DNA of 38,440 nt from an uncultured Verrucomicrobiota bacterium (GTDB lineage: Bacteria > Verrucomicrobiota > Verrucomicrobiia > Limisphaerales > UBA9464). The position numbers and the translations under genes are program-made. Below, in pieces: positions 7,957-16,691 of the stretch. The notes below the pieces were generated by a model. That model searched no databases and was not told the DNA's origin. It worked only from the letters and a program-made list of their open reading frames with translations. Each line of letters begins with the position of its first letter. Position 1 is the stretch's first letter. The stretch covers positions 1-38,440 of the forward strand of contig CAIRNV010000040.1 of NCBI GenBank assembly GCA_903880005.1. Direction: 5' to 3'.

Positions 7957-9192
7957 ATGCCTACGAAAAAGAAGAGCCCGATGGGCCGCAAGTCGGCGGC
8001 TAAGCCGATTGTCCAACCCAAGCCGTCATCCAAGACCCAAGCCAAGGCCGGGCCTTCCAAGGGTGTTGCGAGCCGGGCCTCGAATCGGTTTGTCGTCATC
8101 ATGGCTGGCGGTCGTGGCGAGCGCTTCTGGCCCGTGTCGCGTGAGAGGACTCCGAAGCAGCTCATCCGGTTGCTGGGGGAGCGCTCGTTCCTCCAGCAGG
8201 CGGTGGACCGCGTGAGGCCGTTGGTTCCGGCGGAGAACATCCTGGTGATCACCAACGCGGCGCAGGCGTCGGAGGTGCGGCGGCAACTTCCTGAATTGCC
8301 GCGGCACAACGTCGTGGCGGAGCCGACGGGCCGTGACACGTGTCCGGCGGTCGCGTTGGGTGCGGCGGTGGTGGGGGCGCGTTCGACGGCGGCGGTGATG
8401 GCGGTGTTGCCGGCCGACCATGTCATCCCTGAGGAGGCGAAGTTTCGGCAGGTGCTAGCGGATGCCTTTGCTCTGGCGGAGCGGGGGCAGGTGATCGTGA
8501 CGATCGGGATTCCGCCCACGGAGCCCGCGACGGGGTACGGCTACATCCATGCGGGGGAGACGTTGCCCCCGCCGCAAGGGGCCAAGCCGTTCAAGACGGG
8601 TTTCTCCAAGGTGCTGCGCTTCGTGGAGAAGCCGCCCCTGGAAAAGGCCGTCGAATACCTGGCCACGGGCGAATACCGGTGGAACGCCGGGATGTTCGTG
8701 TGGTCGTTCGTGACGGTGACGAACGGGTTGCAGGCGCATCAGCCCGAGATGTTCGCGGCGTGCCAGCGATGGTTTGAGGCGGCGTCGAAGGGGCCTGCGC
8801 GCCTCGACAAGGTGTTGGCCGCCGATTATCCGGGGCTGCGCAAGGTCTCCATCGACTACGCGTTGCTGGAAAAGGCCCACAACGTGGTGGTGGCGGACGG
8901 TGCGTTTGCTTGGGACGACCTTGGGGCGTGGCCGGCGCTGGGCCGCCACGTGAGGCAGGATCCCGAGGGCAACGCGGCCGTGGCGGACTTGGTCCACGTC
9001 GATGCGGCCCGCAACATCGTGTACGACGCGCGCACGAAGGGCCGGACGCCGATCACGTTGGTGGGGGTGAAGGACAGCATCATCGTCTTGGCCGACGACG
9101 CGGTGTTGGTGGCCGCGAAGGACGAGGCGCAGAAGATCAAGGACTTGGTGCGCAAGCTCGCGGCGGACCCCCGGCACGTGGGGCTCGTGTAG
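7957..9192 (+). CDS. manC: Mannose-1-phosphate guanylyltransferase
   Basis: This 411-residue nucleotidyltransferase makes GDP-mannose from mannose 1-phosphate and GTP for glycan and envelope polysaccharide synthesis. The signature GGRGERFWPVSRERTPKQ lies at 51-68, and FVEKP at 222-226. The following WNAGMFVW and the segment around SIDYALLEKAHNV are typical of the family. The enzyme core is of the shorter ManC type without a phosphomannose-isomerase domain. An unusual 43-residue Lys/Ser/Pro-rich N-terminal extension precedes it. AAGGAA six bases before the ATG is a fair ribosome-binding site and supports the start that includes the extension. Confidence 0.9.
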   Translation: MPTKKKSPMGRKSAAKPIVQPKPSSKTQAKAGPSKGVASRASNRFVVIMAGGRGERFWPVSRERTPKQLIRLLGERSFLQQAVDRVRPLVPAENILVITNAAQASEVRRQLPELPRHNVVAEPTGRDTCPAVALGAAVVGARSTAAVMAVLPADHVIPEEAKFRQVLADAFALAERGQVIVTIGIPPTEPATGYGYIHAGETLPPPQGAKPFKTGFSKVLRFVEKPPLEKAVEYLATGEYRWNAGMFVWSFVTVTNGLQAHQPEMFAACQRWFEAASKGPARLDKVLAADYPGLRKVSIDYALLEKAHNVVVADGAFAWDDLGAWPALGRHVRQDPEGNAAVADLVHVDAARNIVYDARTKGRTPITLVGVKDSIIVLADDAVLVAAKDEAQKIKDLVRKLAADPRHVGLV

Positions 9193-9247
9193 CCAAGGGT
9201 CCCAAGGGTGGCGACCGGGAACCCGTGGAACCCCATGGGCTTCCTTG

Positions 9248-9330
9248 ACCGGAACGATTCAGTTGGATCGGTCGTGCTTGCTCGATCTGGTTCGCAATCA
9301 CTTCCCTCCCAACTGAATTGCTCCGGCTTA
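9248..9330 (+). repeat. Repeat copy A, internally deleted form of the 165-bp palindromic repeat
   Basis: This ~82-bp copy lies between the convergent manC and acs genes. Its ends are inverted repeats: GACCGGAACGATTCAGTTGG on the left and CCAACTGAATTGCTCCGGC on the right. It matches the first ~41 and last ~42 bases of the full-length copies and lacks the middle ~83 bases. Its right edge runs into the acs stop codon (TAA on the minus strand, 9330-9328). Confidence 0.85.
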
Positions 9331-11337
9331 ATCCTCGGCCTGCGACAGCTTCGCGACGACGGAGAGGTCCTCGAGGGTGGTGGTGTCGCCCTTGATCTCG
9401 CCACCCGTGGCGATCTGCTTCAGCAGCCGGCGCATGATCTTGCCGGACCGCGTCTTGGGGAGCGCCTCGGCGAAGCGGATGTCGTCCGGGCGCGCGACGG
9501 GCCCGATCTCCTTGCCGACATGAAGTCGCAGTTCGTTCTTGAGCTCGGGTTGGGCCGCGACGCCTGACTTGAGGGTGACGAAGCAGACGAGGGCCTGGCC
9601 CTTGAGTTCGTCGGGGCGACCGACGACGGCGGCTTCCGCGACGGAAGGGTGGCTGACGAGGGCGCTCTCGACCTCGGCGGTGCCGATGCGATGGCCGGCC
9701 ACGTTGAGGACGTCGTCGATGCGTCCGACGATCCAGAAGTAGCCGTCCTCGTCCTGGCGGCAGCCGTCGCCGGTGAAGTAGGAGCCCTTGACCTCGGACC
9801 AGTAGGTTTGCTTGTAGCGTGCGGGATCGCCCCAGATGCCGCGGAGCATGGAGGGCCAGGGCTTGCGGATGACGAGCTTGCCGCCGGTGTTGCGGGGGAC
9901 GGCCTTGCCGGCGTCGTCCACGACCTCGGGCAACACGCCGAGGAAGGGCAGGGTGGCGGTGCCCGGCTTGAGCGGCGTGGCCCCGGGCAGGGGTGAGATG
10001 AGGATGGAGCCGGTCTCGGTTTGCCACCACGTGTCCACGATGGGGCAGCGGCCGCCGCCGACGACCTTGTGGTACCACATCCAGGCCTCGGGGTTGATGG
10101 GCTCGCCGACGGATCCGAGGAGGCGCAGGGACGACAAGTCATGCTTGGTGACCCATTGGTCGCCCCACTTCATGAAGGCGCGGATGGCGGTGGGGGCGGT
10201 ATAGAGGATGGTGACGCGGTATTTCTCGATGATGCGCCAGAAGCGGTCGTTCTCGGGCCAGTTGGGGGCGCCCTCGTACATGACGCAGGTGGTCCCGTTG
10301 GCGAGGGGGCCGTACACGATATAGCTGTGGCCGGTGACCCATCCGACGTCGGCCGTGCACCAGTACACGTCGTCCTCGCGGACGTCGAAGACGAGCTTGT
10401 GGGAGAGCTTGGCCCCGAGGAGGTAGCCGGCCGTGGTGTGGAGGATGCCCTTGGGCTTCCCGGTGGAACCGCTGGTGTAGAGGATGAAGAGGGGTGCCTC
10501 CGAATCCATGCGGGCGGGCTCGCACTTGGCGTCCACGTACTCGAGCTCTCGATGCCACCAGACGTCGCGGCCCTCCGTCATGTGCACCTCGTGGCCCGTG
10601 CGGCGAAGGACGACCACCTTCTCGACGGACTTGGCGATGTGCTGGCCGGACGCGTCCTGGATGAGGAGGGCGTCGTCCACGTTCTTCTTGAGCGGGACGA
10701 TCCCGCCCCGGCGGTAGCCGCCGTCCGAGGTCACGACCAGCTTCGCGCTGCAGTCCTGGATGCGGTCGGCGACGGACTGGGCGCTGAACCCGCCGAAGAC
10801 GACGGAGTGGACCGCCCCGATGCGGGTGCACGCGAGCATGGCGATGGCGGCCTCGGGCACCATGGGCAGGTAGAGGATGACGCGGTCGCCCTTCTTGACG
10901 CCGTTGCGCTTGAGGACGTTGGCGAAGCGGCAAACCTCGCGGTGCAACTGGGCGAAAGTGAAGACGCGTTCCTCGCCGGGGCGTCCGTCGGTGGCGGGCT
11001 CGCCTTCCCAGATGAGGGCGGCCTTGTTGGCGTGGGCGGTGCCGAGCCACTTGTCGAGGCAGTTGGCGGAGACGTTGAGCTGGCCGCCGACGAACCACTT
11101 GGCGAGGGGTTCCTTCCACTGGAGGACCTTCTTGAAGGGCCGTTGCCAGACCAGCTCGGCCTTCGCTTGGCGCGACCAGAAGCGGTCGGGCTGGCGGACG
11201 GACTCGGTCCAAAGCTTCTTGTAGGCGGCCATGGAGCCCACGTGGGCGGCGGCGGAGAACTCCTTCGTGGGCTTGAACACCCGGGTCTCGTTGAGGAGGG
11301 ACCGGATGTTGTTCGTGGCGACAGTCTTCTTGCTCAT
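9328..11337 (-). CDS. acs: Acetyl-CoA synthetase (AMP-forming)
   Basis: This 669-residue enzyme activates acetate with ATP and CoA to acetyl-CoA in two steps through acetyl-AMP. The ATP-binding loop [11 protein letters not shown] starts at residue 287. The block [15 protein letters not shown] and the C-terminal [10 protein letters not shown] are present, with K633 being the lysine that protein acetyltransferases modify in this family. The frame is open for another 580 codons upstream (to 13077), but that is antisense to other genes. The ATG at 11337 gives the family-typical length. TTGACT on the minus strand at 11385-11380 could be a -35 element, although no good -10 follows. Confidence 0.96.
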   Translation of the reverse strand: MSKKTVATNNIRSLLNETRVFKPTKEFSAAAHVGSMAAYKKLWTESVRQPDRFWSRQAKAELVWQRPFKKVLQWKEPLAKWFVGGQLNVSANCLDKWLGTAHANKAALIWEGEPATDGRPGEERVFTFAQLHREVCRFANVLKRNGVKKGDRVILYLPMVPEAAIAMLACTRIGAVHSVVFGGFSAQSVADRIQDCSAKLVVTSDGGYRRGGIVPLKKNVDDALLIQDASGQHIAKSVEKVVVLRRTGHEVHMTEGRDVWWHRELEYVDAKCEPARMDSEAPLFILYTSGSTGKPKGILHTTAGYLLGAKLSHKLVFDVREDDVYWCTADVGWVTGHSYIVYGPLANGTTCVMYEGAPNWPENDRFWRIIEKYRVTILYTAPTAIRAFMKWGDQWVTKHDLSSLRLLGSVGEPINPEAWMWYHKVVGGGRCPIVDTWWQTETGSILISPLPGATPLKPGTATLPFLGVLPEVVDDAGKAVPRNTGGKLVIRKPWPSMLRGIWGDPARYKQTYWSEVKGSYFTGDGCRQDEDGYFWIVGRIDDVLNVAGHRIGTAEVESALVSHPSVAEAAVVGRPDELKGQALVCFVTLKSGVAAQPELKNELRLHVGKEIGPVARPDDIRFAEALPKTRSGKIMRRLLKQIATGGEIKGDTTTLEDLSVVAKLSQAED

Positions 11338-11428
11338 GATGACGTGATGGTGTGAAGCGTGCGCAAACGCCCGGCCGGGAGTCAACGAGCGCGCCGTGGC
11401 GCCGTGGGTGCCGGGCCGTCGCCCGCCG

Positions 11429-11579
11429 TGCATCCCGAAGTTGTCGGCGGGATCTGGACGTGCAGCGGGGATCGGTCCGGTCCCGCAGGGCGGGAGCATG
11501 GAGTGGCGGCCGGGGATGGCCGCGCTCCCAGGGGTGAGCCCACACGACGTCTTCGGGGCCCCCACCACTTCGGGATGCA
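11429..11579. repeat. 13-bp inverted repeat pair in the acs/PQQ divergent region
   Basis: TGCATCCCGAAGT at 11429-11441 is the exact reverse complement of ACTTCGGGATGCA at 11567-11579, with 125 bases between. It occupies the 309-bp gap between the divergent acs and PQQ-like genes (11338-11646). Apart from this and weak promoter-like elements (TAGGAT at 11634-11639, 7 bases before the ATG at 11647) I see nothing else in that gap. Confidence 0.6.
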
Positions 11580-11646
11580 CCGCTTCGCCTGGAGGTGTTG
11601 GATGACGGCTGGCCTTTCGGCGGCGGCCTTGGATAGGATCACGACG

Positions 11647-12963
11647 ATGAATCCCCGGATTGTTGCCCTTGCAGCGGCAGGCGTGTTGTTGGGATGGCCC
11701 GTGGCGAGCCCGGTTCGCGCGGGCGAGGACTGGCCCCAGTTTCGGGGCCCGCAGGGCGATGGCGTCGCGCGTGGATCGCGTCCCCCGTTGCAATGGGGCG
11801 AGGGGGACGGCAAGGGGGTTCGTTGGCATGCGCCGGTGCACGGGCGCGGGTGGGGCTCGCCCGTGGTGGGCGGCGGGCGCGTCTGGCTGACGACGGCCAC
11901 GGAGAAGGGGACGGAGCTGTGGGTGATGGCGCTGGATGCCGCGACGGGCAAGGTGCTGGTGGATCGCAAGCTGTGGGACGTGCCGAAGCCGCAGTTCATC
12001 CATGCGTTCAACTCGGGGGCGTCGCCGACGCCCGTGATGTCTGACGGCAAGGTATGGGTGACGTTTGGGTCGCCGGGGACGGCCTGCCTGGATGCCGTGA
12101 CCGGGCGCACGTTGTGGGAGCGCCGCGACTTCGAGTGCAACCATTACCGGGGGGCAGGCTCGTCGCCCATCCTGCACCAAGGGCGCCTGTACCTGAACTT
12201 CGACGGGAGCGACCAGCAGTACGTGGTGGCCTTGGATGCCGCGACGGGGCGCACGGTGTGGAAGGTGGGGCGTTCGATCGACTACAAGGACCTTGGACCG
12301 GACGGCAAGCCGGACAGCGAGGGAGACTGGCGCAAGGCGTTCGCGACCTGCCATGTGGCGGAGATCGACGGCCGGGTGCAGCTCCTCAGCCAGGGGGCCA
12401 AGGCCTTCTACGGCTATGATCCCGAGGACGGTCGCGAGCTGTGGCGCGTCGAGGAGCGCACCAGTCATTCCGGGGGCACGAGGCCCGTGGTGGGGGGCGG
12501 GTTGGTGTTTGTTCCGACGGGTTGGTCGCAAGGGCAGGTCTTGGCGGTGAAGCCGGGGCGTGCCGGGGAGGTGCTCGATGCGAACGGCGCGGAGACCCGG
12601 AATGGGGCGTTGGCGATCGCCTGGAAGTCGAAGCGCAACGTCCCGAAGAAGCCGGCGCTGCTGTTCATGGACGGGCTGCTGTATGGCATCGACGACAACG
12701 GCGTCGCGACGTGCTGGGAGGCCGCCACGGGGAAGGTGTTCTGGAACGAGCGTGTGGGCGGCAATTACTCGGCGTCGCCGGTGAGCGCCGACGGCCGCAT
12801 CTACTTTTGCAGCGAGGAGGGCAAGACCACGGTGGTGGCGGCGGGCCGCGAGTACCGCAAGCTGGCCGAGAACCAGCTTGGGGACGGGTTCATGGCCTCG
12901 CCGGCGATCGCGGGCAACGCCCTGTACCTGCGCAGCAAGTCCGGTTTGTACCGGGTGGAGTGA
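11647..12963 (+). CDS. Secreted PQQ-like beta-propeller protein (first gene of the DUF1501 operon)
   Basis: This 438-residue protein has a signal peptide ([22 protein letters not shown]) followed by [14 protein letters not shown]. Propeller blades repeat through the protein ([38 protein letters not shown]). The start was set at the ATG at 11647, directly before the signal peptide, although the frame is open back to 11359. It is followed within 53 bases by the DUF1501 gene and probably forms an operon with it. No dehydrogenase-specific residues were identified, so function is limited to a periplasmic propeller of unknown ligand. Confidence 0.85.
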   Translation: MNPRIVALAAAGVLLGWPVASPVRAGEDWPQFRGPQGDGVARGSRPPLQWGEGDGKGVRWHAPVHGRGWGSPVVGGGRVWLTTATEKGTELWVMALDAATGKVLVDRKLWDVPKPQFIHAFNSGASPTPVMSDGKVWVTFGSPGTACLDAVTGRTLWERRDFECNHYRGAGSSPILHQGRLYLNFDGSDQQYVVALDAATGRTVWKVGRSIDYKDLGPDGKPDSEGDWRKAFATCHVAEIDGRVQLLSQGAKAFYGYDPEDGRELWRVEERTSHSGGTRPVVGGGLVFVPTGWSQGQVLAVKPGRAGEVLDANGAETRNGALAIAWKSKRNVPKKPALLFMDGLLYGIDDNGVATCWEAATGKVFWNERVGGNYSASPVSADGRIYFCSEEGKTTVVAAGREYRKLAENQLGDGFMASPAIAGNALYLRSKSGLYRVE

Positions 12964-13016
12964 CGGCGCGCCGCAACCCTCGACAACCCCATCGGCCCCA
13001 TAGAACCCACCGAGCC

Positions 13017-14408
13017 ATGTTTGACTTCCTCGCCGAATCCCCGTCGGACCGGGCGCGCCTGTGTGGACGCGGCGCATCGAGGCGTGAGTTCCTCCAGGTG
13101 GGCGCCCTGGCGGCGGCCGGCCTGTCGTTGCCCCAGTGGATGAGGGCCCGTGCGGAGGGGCGGGTTCGGGCCGGGCACGATCGCCGTTCGTGCATCATGA
13201 TCTTCAACCTCGGCGGCCCGAGCCACGTGGATCTTTGGGACATGAAGCCCGACGCGCCGTCGGAGGTGCGTGGCCCGTTCAAGCCGATCCGGACCAAGTC
13301 GGACGCCTTTGAGGTCTCCGAGCTCTTGCCGGGGCACGCGCGGATCGCGGACAAGTTCTCGCTGGTGCGGTCGTGTCATCACGACGGCGCGGCGGTGCAT
13401 GACGCGGGCTGGCAAATCATGCAGACGGGCCGGCGGTTCACGGGCGGGATCCAGACCCCGCACGCGGGCGCGGTGGCATCGCACCTCATGGGACGTCGGA
13501 CGGACCTGCCGCCGTTCGTGGTGCTGCCCCAATTGATGGGGCGTGGCGGCGGCAACCTGCCCAACGGCCAGGCCGGCGGGTTCCTGGGCAAGGCGCACGA
13601 CCCCTTTGCCCTGATGGCCGACCCGTCGCAGGAGAACTTCCGTGTGCCGGACCTGCTCCCCCCGGACCACATCGGGGCGGCGCGCCTGGAACGGCGACGG
13701 CGCATGCGTGAGATCGTCGAGGGCGCGGCCTCGGCCTTCGAGGCGAGCGAGGATGCGCGCCTGATGGACGAGAACTTCCACGCGGCGTTCCGGATGATGA
13801 CGAGCGAGCAGGCGCGCGCGGCGTTCGACCTGTCGCGGGAGCCGCGGAAGGTTCGCGAGCGTTATGGGATGAATCGCTTTGGGCAGTGCTGCCTGCTGGC
13901 GCGACGCTTGGTGGAGGCGGGCGTGCGCTTCGTGACGATCAACACCTTCCTCACGGTGTTCGACGAGATCACCTGGGACATCCATGGATCGAAGCCCTTC
14001 ACGTCGATCGCGGGGATGAAGGACATCGTGTGCCCCATGTACGACCAGGCGTACACGGCGTTGATCGAGGACCTCGAGGCGCGGGGGCTGCTGGGCGACA
14101 CGATGGTGGCGAACCTCGCCGAGTTTGGGAGGACGCCGAAGGTCAACCCGGCGGGCGGGCGCGACCATTGGCCGCAGTGCTTCACCGTTTACTTCGCGGG
14201 GGGCGGGGTGAAGGGCGGCCGGGTGGTGGGGGCGAGCGACCCGGTTGGGGGATATCCCGCCGAGCGCCCGGTGAAGCCGGGCGACATCGTGGCGACGATC
14301 TTCCACAGCCTTGGGTTGGACCCGGCGGGCCACCTGCCCGGCCCGGGCGGGCGCCCGTTTCCGCTCACGGACCTTGGTACGGAGCCGATCAAGGAGTTGT
14401 TTTCATGA
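13017..14408 (+). CDS. DUF1501 family protein with Tat signal
   Basis: This 463-residue protein begins with a twin-arginine signal, SRREFLQ at 21-27 followed by [12 protein letters not shown], so it is probably exported folded. The core is typical of DUF1501, a family related to the alkaline phosphatase/sulfatase superfamily: [18 protein letters not shown] near the N terminus, [11 protein letters not shown] and the GGRDHW segment in the C-terminal half, then a terminal IFHSLGLDP block. The biochemical role of the family is not established. In Planctomycetota and Verrucomicrobiota it is regularly paired with a DUF1549/DUF1553 gene, as here: its TGA overlaps the next ATG (ATGA at 14405). Confidence 0.9.
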   Translation: MFDFLAESPSDRARLCGRGASRREFLQVGALAAAGLSLPQWMRARAEGRVRAGHDRRSCIMIFNLGGPSHVDLWDMKPDAPSEVRGPFKPIRTKSDAFEVSELLPGHARIADKFSLVRSCHHDGAAVHDAGWQIMQTGRRFTGGIQTPHAGAVASHLMGRRTDLPPFVVLPQLMGRGGGNLPNGQAGGFLGKAHDPFALMADPSQENFRVPDLLPPDHIGAARLERRRRMREIVEGAASAFEASEDARLMDENFHAAFRMMTSEQARAAFDLSREPRKVRERYGMNRFGQCCLLARRLVEAGVRFVTINTFLTVFDEITWDIHGSKPFTSIAGMKDIVCPMYDQAYTALIEDLEARGLLGDTMVANLAEFGRTPKVNPAGGRDHWPQCFTVYFAGGGVKGGRVVGASDPVGGYPAERPVKPGDIVATIFHSLGLDPAGHLPGPGGRPFPLTDLGTEPIKELFS

Positions 14409-16672
14409 GCGCGGAACGAGGCGTGGGGGCGCGGGTGTTGCGATGGGGCGCGTGGTGCGTCGCCGTCGTCCTGTCGGCCGCCGCAGGGACGGTTGCGTGG
14501 GCCCGTGGCGCGGAAGGAAAGGATCCGTCGTTTCGCAACGACGTGCTTCCGATCCTGTCGAAGGCGGGCTGCAACGGCGGCGGATGCCATGGCGCGTTGG
14601 CGGGCAAGGGTGGCTTCCGGTTGTCGTTGTTCGCCTACAACCCGGAGGCGGACCACCTGGCCATCACGCGCGAGTCGCAGGGGCGGCGCATCGAGGTGGG
14701 CGAGCCGGGGCTGAGCCTGTTGCTCACGAAGCCCACGGGCGCGGTGCCGCACAAGGGCGGGCGCCGGATCGAGCCTGGTTCCGAGAACTACCAGACGCTG
14801 GCCCGGTGGATTGCGGCGGGTGCCCCGGGGCCTGGGTCGCGTGACAAGAAGGTCGTGCGGCTTGCCGTCGATCCGCCCGAGCAGGAGGTGACGCCGGGCC
14901 AGAAGGTGTCGGTCCGCGTCACGGCGGAGTACGACGATGGGAGCCGGCGCGACGTGACGCGGTGGTCGCGATTCACGTCCACGGACGAGACGGTGGCGTC
15001 GGTGGACGGCGAGGGTGGGGTGACGGTGCTGGGGCCGGGGTTGGGCGCGGTGACGGCATGGTATGCATCGCAGATCGTGTTGGCGCGCCTGGTGGCGCCG
15101 CATCCCCACGTGGTGGAGGGGGCCGTGTGGGAGGCCGGGCCGGGGACGAACCAGATCGACCGCCTCATCCTTGCCCAGTTGCGCCGGCTGCGCATGGCTC
15201 CATCGCCGAGGGCCGACGACGGGACGTGGTTGCGCCGCATGATGCTGGACACGGCGGGACGGTTGCCGACGCCCGCCGAGGTCCGCGGGTTCGTGGCGGA
15301 CACGGACCCCGGCAAGTTCGCGCGTTGGGTGGACCGGATGCTGGGGTCGGAGGAGTTCGTGGATGCGTGGACGTACCGGTGGTCGGACGTCTTGCTGGTG
15401 AGCGGCGCGAGGCTGCGTCCGGCCTCGGTGAAGGCGTACCACGGTTGGATCCGGGAACGGGTGGCGGCGAACATGCCGTGGGACCGGATGGTGCGCGAAC
15501 TGGTGACGGCGCGGGGGTCGTCCCTGGAGGACGGCGCGTCGAACTTCTACGCGATTCACCAAGACCCGGAGTCGATGGCGGAGAACGTGAGCCAGGCGTT
15601 CCTCGGGTTGTCCATCAATTGCGCGCGTTGCCACAACCATCCGCTGGAGAAGTGGACCAACGACGAGTACTACCGTTTTGCGAACCTGTTTGCCCGCGTG
15701 CGGGCCAAGGGCTGGGGCGGGGACGCGCGCAACGGCGACGGCAAGAGGACGGTGTTCGTGGAGCCTCGCGGGGACCTGATCCAGCCCCGGACGGGCAAGC
15801 CGCAGGCGCCGGCCCCGCTGGATGGGGAGGCGCTCGATCCCTCGGACCCTCGCGACCGGCGGGAGGCGCTGGCGGGCTGGCTGACGTCGCCGGCCAATCC
15901 CTACTTCACGCGCGCCATCGCCAACCGCGTGTGGGCAGCGTACATGGGCGTCGGGTTGGTGGAGCCCGTGGACGACCTGCGCGTGTCCAACCCGGCGACG
16001 AACGAGGCGTTGCTTTCGGCGCTTTCGGGATTCCTTGTGGCCAACCAGTACGACCTGCGGGCCCTGATGCGCTGGATCCTCACGAGCGAGGCCTATGCAA
16101 GGTCGGGCGAGCCGCTGGCGTCGAACCGCGATGACCGGCGGCATTATTCCCGGCACGTGGCCCGGCGCTTGCCGGCGGAGGTCCTGAGCGACGCGATCAC
16201 GGCCGTCACGGGCGTTCCGGACCGCTACACGGAGCTGGCGTTGTCCGATGGATCGACCGAGGCGACGACGCAGTTCGCGCACGTCACGCGGTCGCTGCAG
16301 CTCGCCGACTCGTCCGTGAAGTCGTACTTCCTGCGGACCTTTGGGCGGAACCAGCGGGAGATCACCTGCGAGTGTGAACGGTCGAACCAGCCAAGCCTGG
16401 TGCAGGTCCTCCACCTGTCGAATGGCTCCACCGTGAACGGGAAGCTGGCGTCGCCGGATGGGCGCCTGGCCCTTTGGCTGAAGGAGTTCCCGGACGACGT
16501 CCGGTTGGTGGAGGAGGCGTACCTGACGTGCTTGGCGCGCCTGCCGCGGACGACGGAGAAGGCGGCGTTGGTGGCCCAGTTGGCGGCGGCGGGAGCGGAG
16601 GGGAGGCGCGAGGTCGCGGAGGATCTCCTGTGGTCGTTGCTCACGAGCCGCGAGTTCCTGTTCCAGCATTGA
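14405..16672 (+). CDS. c-type cytochrome / DUF1549 / DUF1553 protein with Ig-like domain
   Basis: This 755-residue protein has an N-terminal hydrophobic signal (VLRWGAWCVAVVLSAAAGTVAWA). A planctomycete-type cytochrome segment follows with a C-x4-CH site (CNGGGCH, C56-H62). Next is a group 2 bacterial Ig-like domain (around QKVSVRVTAEYDDGSRRDV), then DUF1549 with a CxxCH site (CARCH, 406-410, in NCARCHNHPLEKW), and DUF1553 to the C terminus. Two potential covalent haems suggest electron transfer in the periplasm or at the surface (inference). It overlaps the DUF1501 gene by four bases, so the two products are probably made in linked amounts. Confidence 0.92.
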   Translation: MSAERGVGARVLRWGAWCVAVVLSAAAGTVAWARGAEGKDPSFRNDVLPILSKAGCNGGGCHGALAGKGGFRLSLFAYNPEADHLAITRESQGRRIEVGEPGLSLLLTKPTGAVPHKGGRRIEPGSENYQTLARWIAAGAPGPGSRDKKVVRLAVDPPEQEVTPGQKVSVRVTAEYDDGSRRDVTRWSRFTSTDETVASVDGEGGVTVLGPGLGAVTAWYASQIVLARLVAPHPHVVEGAVWEAGPGTNQIDRLILAQLRRLRMAPSPRADDGTWLRRMMLDTAGRLPTPAEVRGFVADTDPGKFARWVDRMLGSEEFVDAWTYRWSDVLLVSGARLRPASVKAYHGWIRERVAANMPWDRMVRELVTARGSSLEDGASNFYAIHQDPESMAENVSQAFLGLSINCARCHNHPLEKWTNDEYYRFANLFARVRAKGWGGDARNGDGKRTVFVEPRGDLIQPRTGKPQAPAPLDGEALDPSDPRDRREALAGWLTSPANPYFTRAIANRVWAAYMGVGLVEPVDDLRVSNPATNEALLSALSGFLVANQYDLRALMRWILTSEAYARSGEPLASNRDDRRHYSRHVARRLPAEVLSDAITAVTGVPDRYTELALSDGSTEATTQFAHVTRSLQLADSSVKSYFLRTFGRNQREITCECERSNQPSLVQVLHLSNGSTVNGKLASPDGRLALWLKEFPDDVRLVEEAYLTCLARLPRTTEKAALVAQLAAAGAEGRREVAEDLLWSLLTSREFLFQH

Positions 16673-16691
16673 ACCGTTTCAAGGCGTCCCC

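Noticed and set aside
11338-13077. Minus-strand extension of the acs frame by 580 codons
   Set aside because: It is antisense to the PQQ-like gene, has Arg/His/Pro-rich composition typical of GC-rich shadow frames, and acs has its family-typical start at 11337.
14189-16669. 826-codon minus-strand open frame opposite the DUF1549/DUF1553 gene
   Set aside because: Arg/His/Pro/Leu-rich translation without any family motif; a mirror of high-GC coding on the plus strand, as are 1143-2513, 17334-19424 and 28564-30762.
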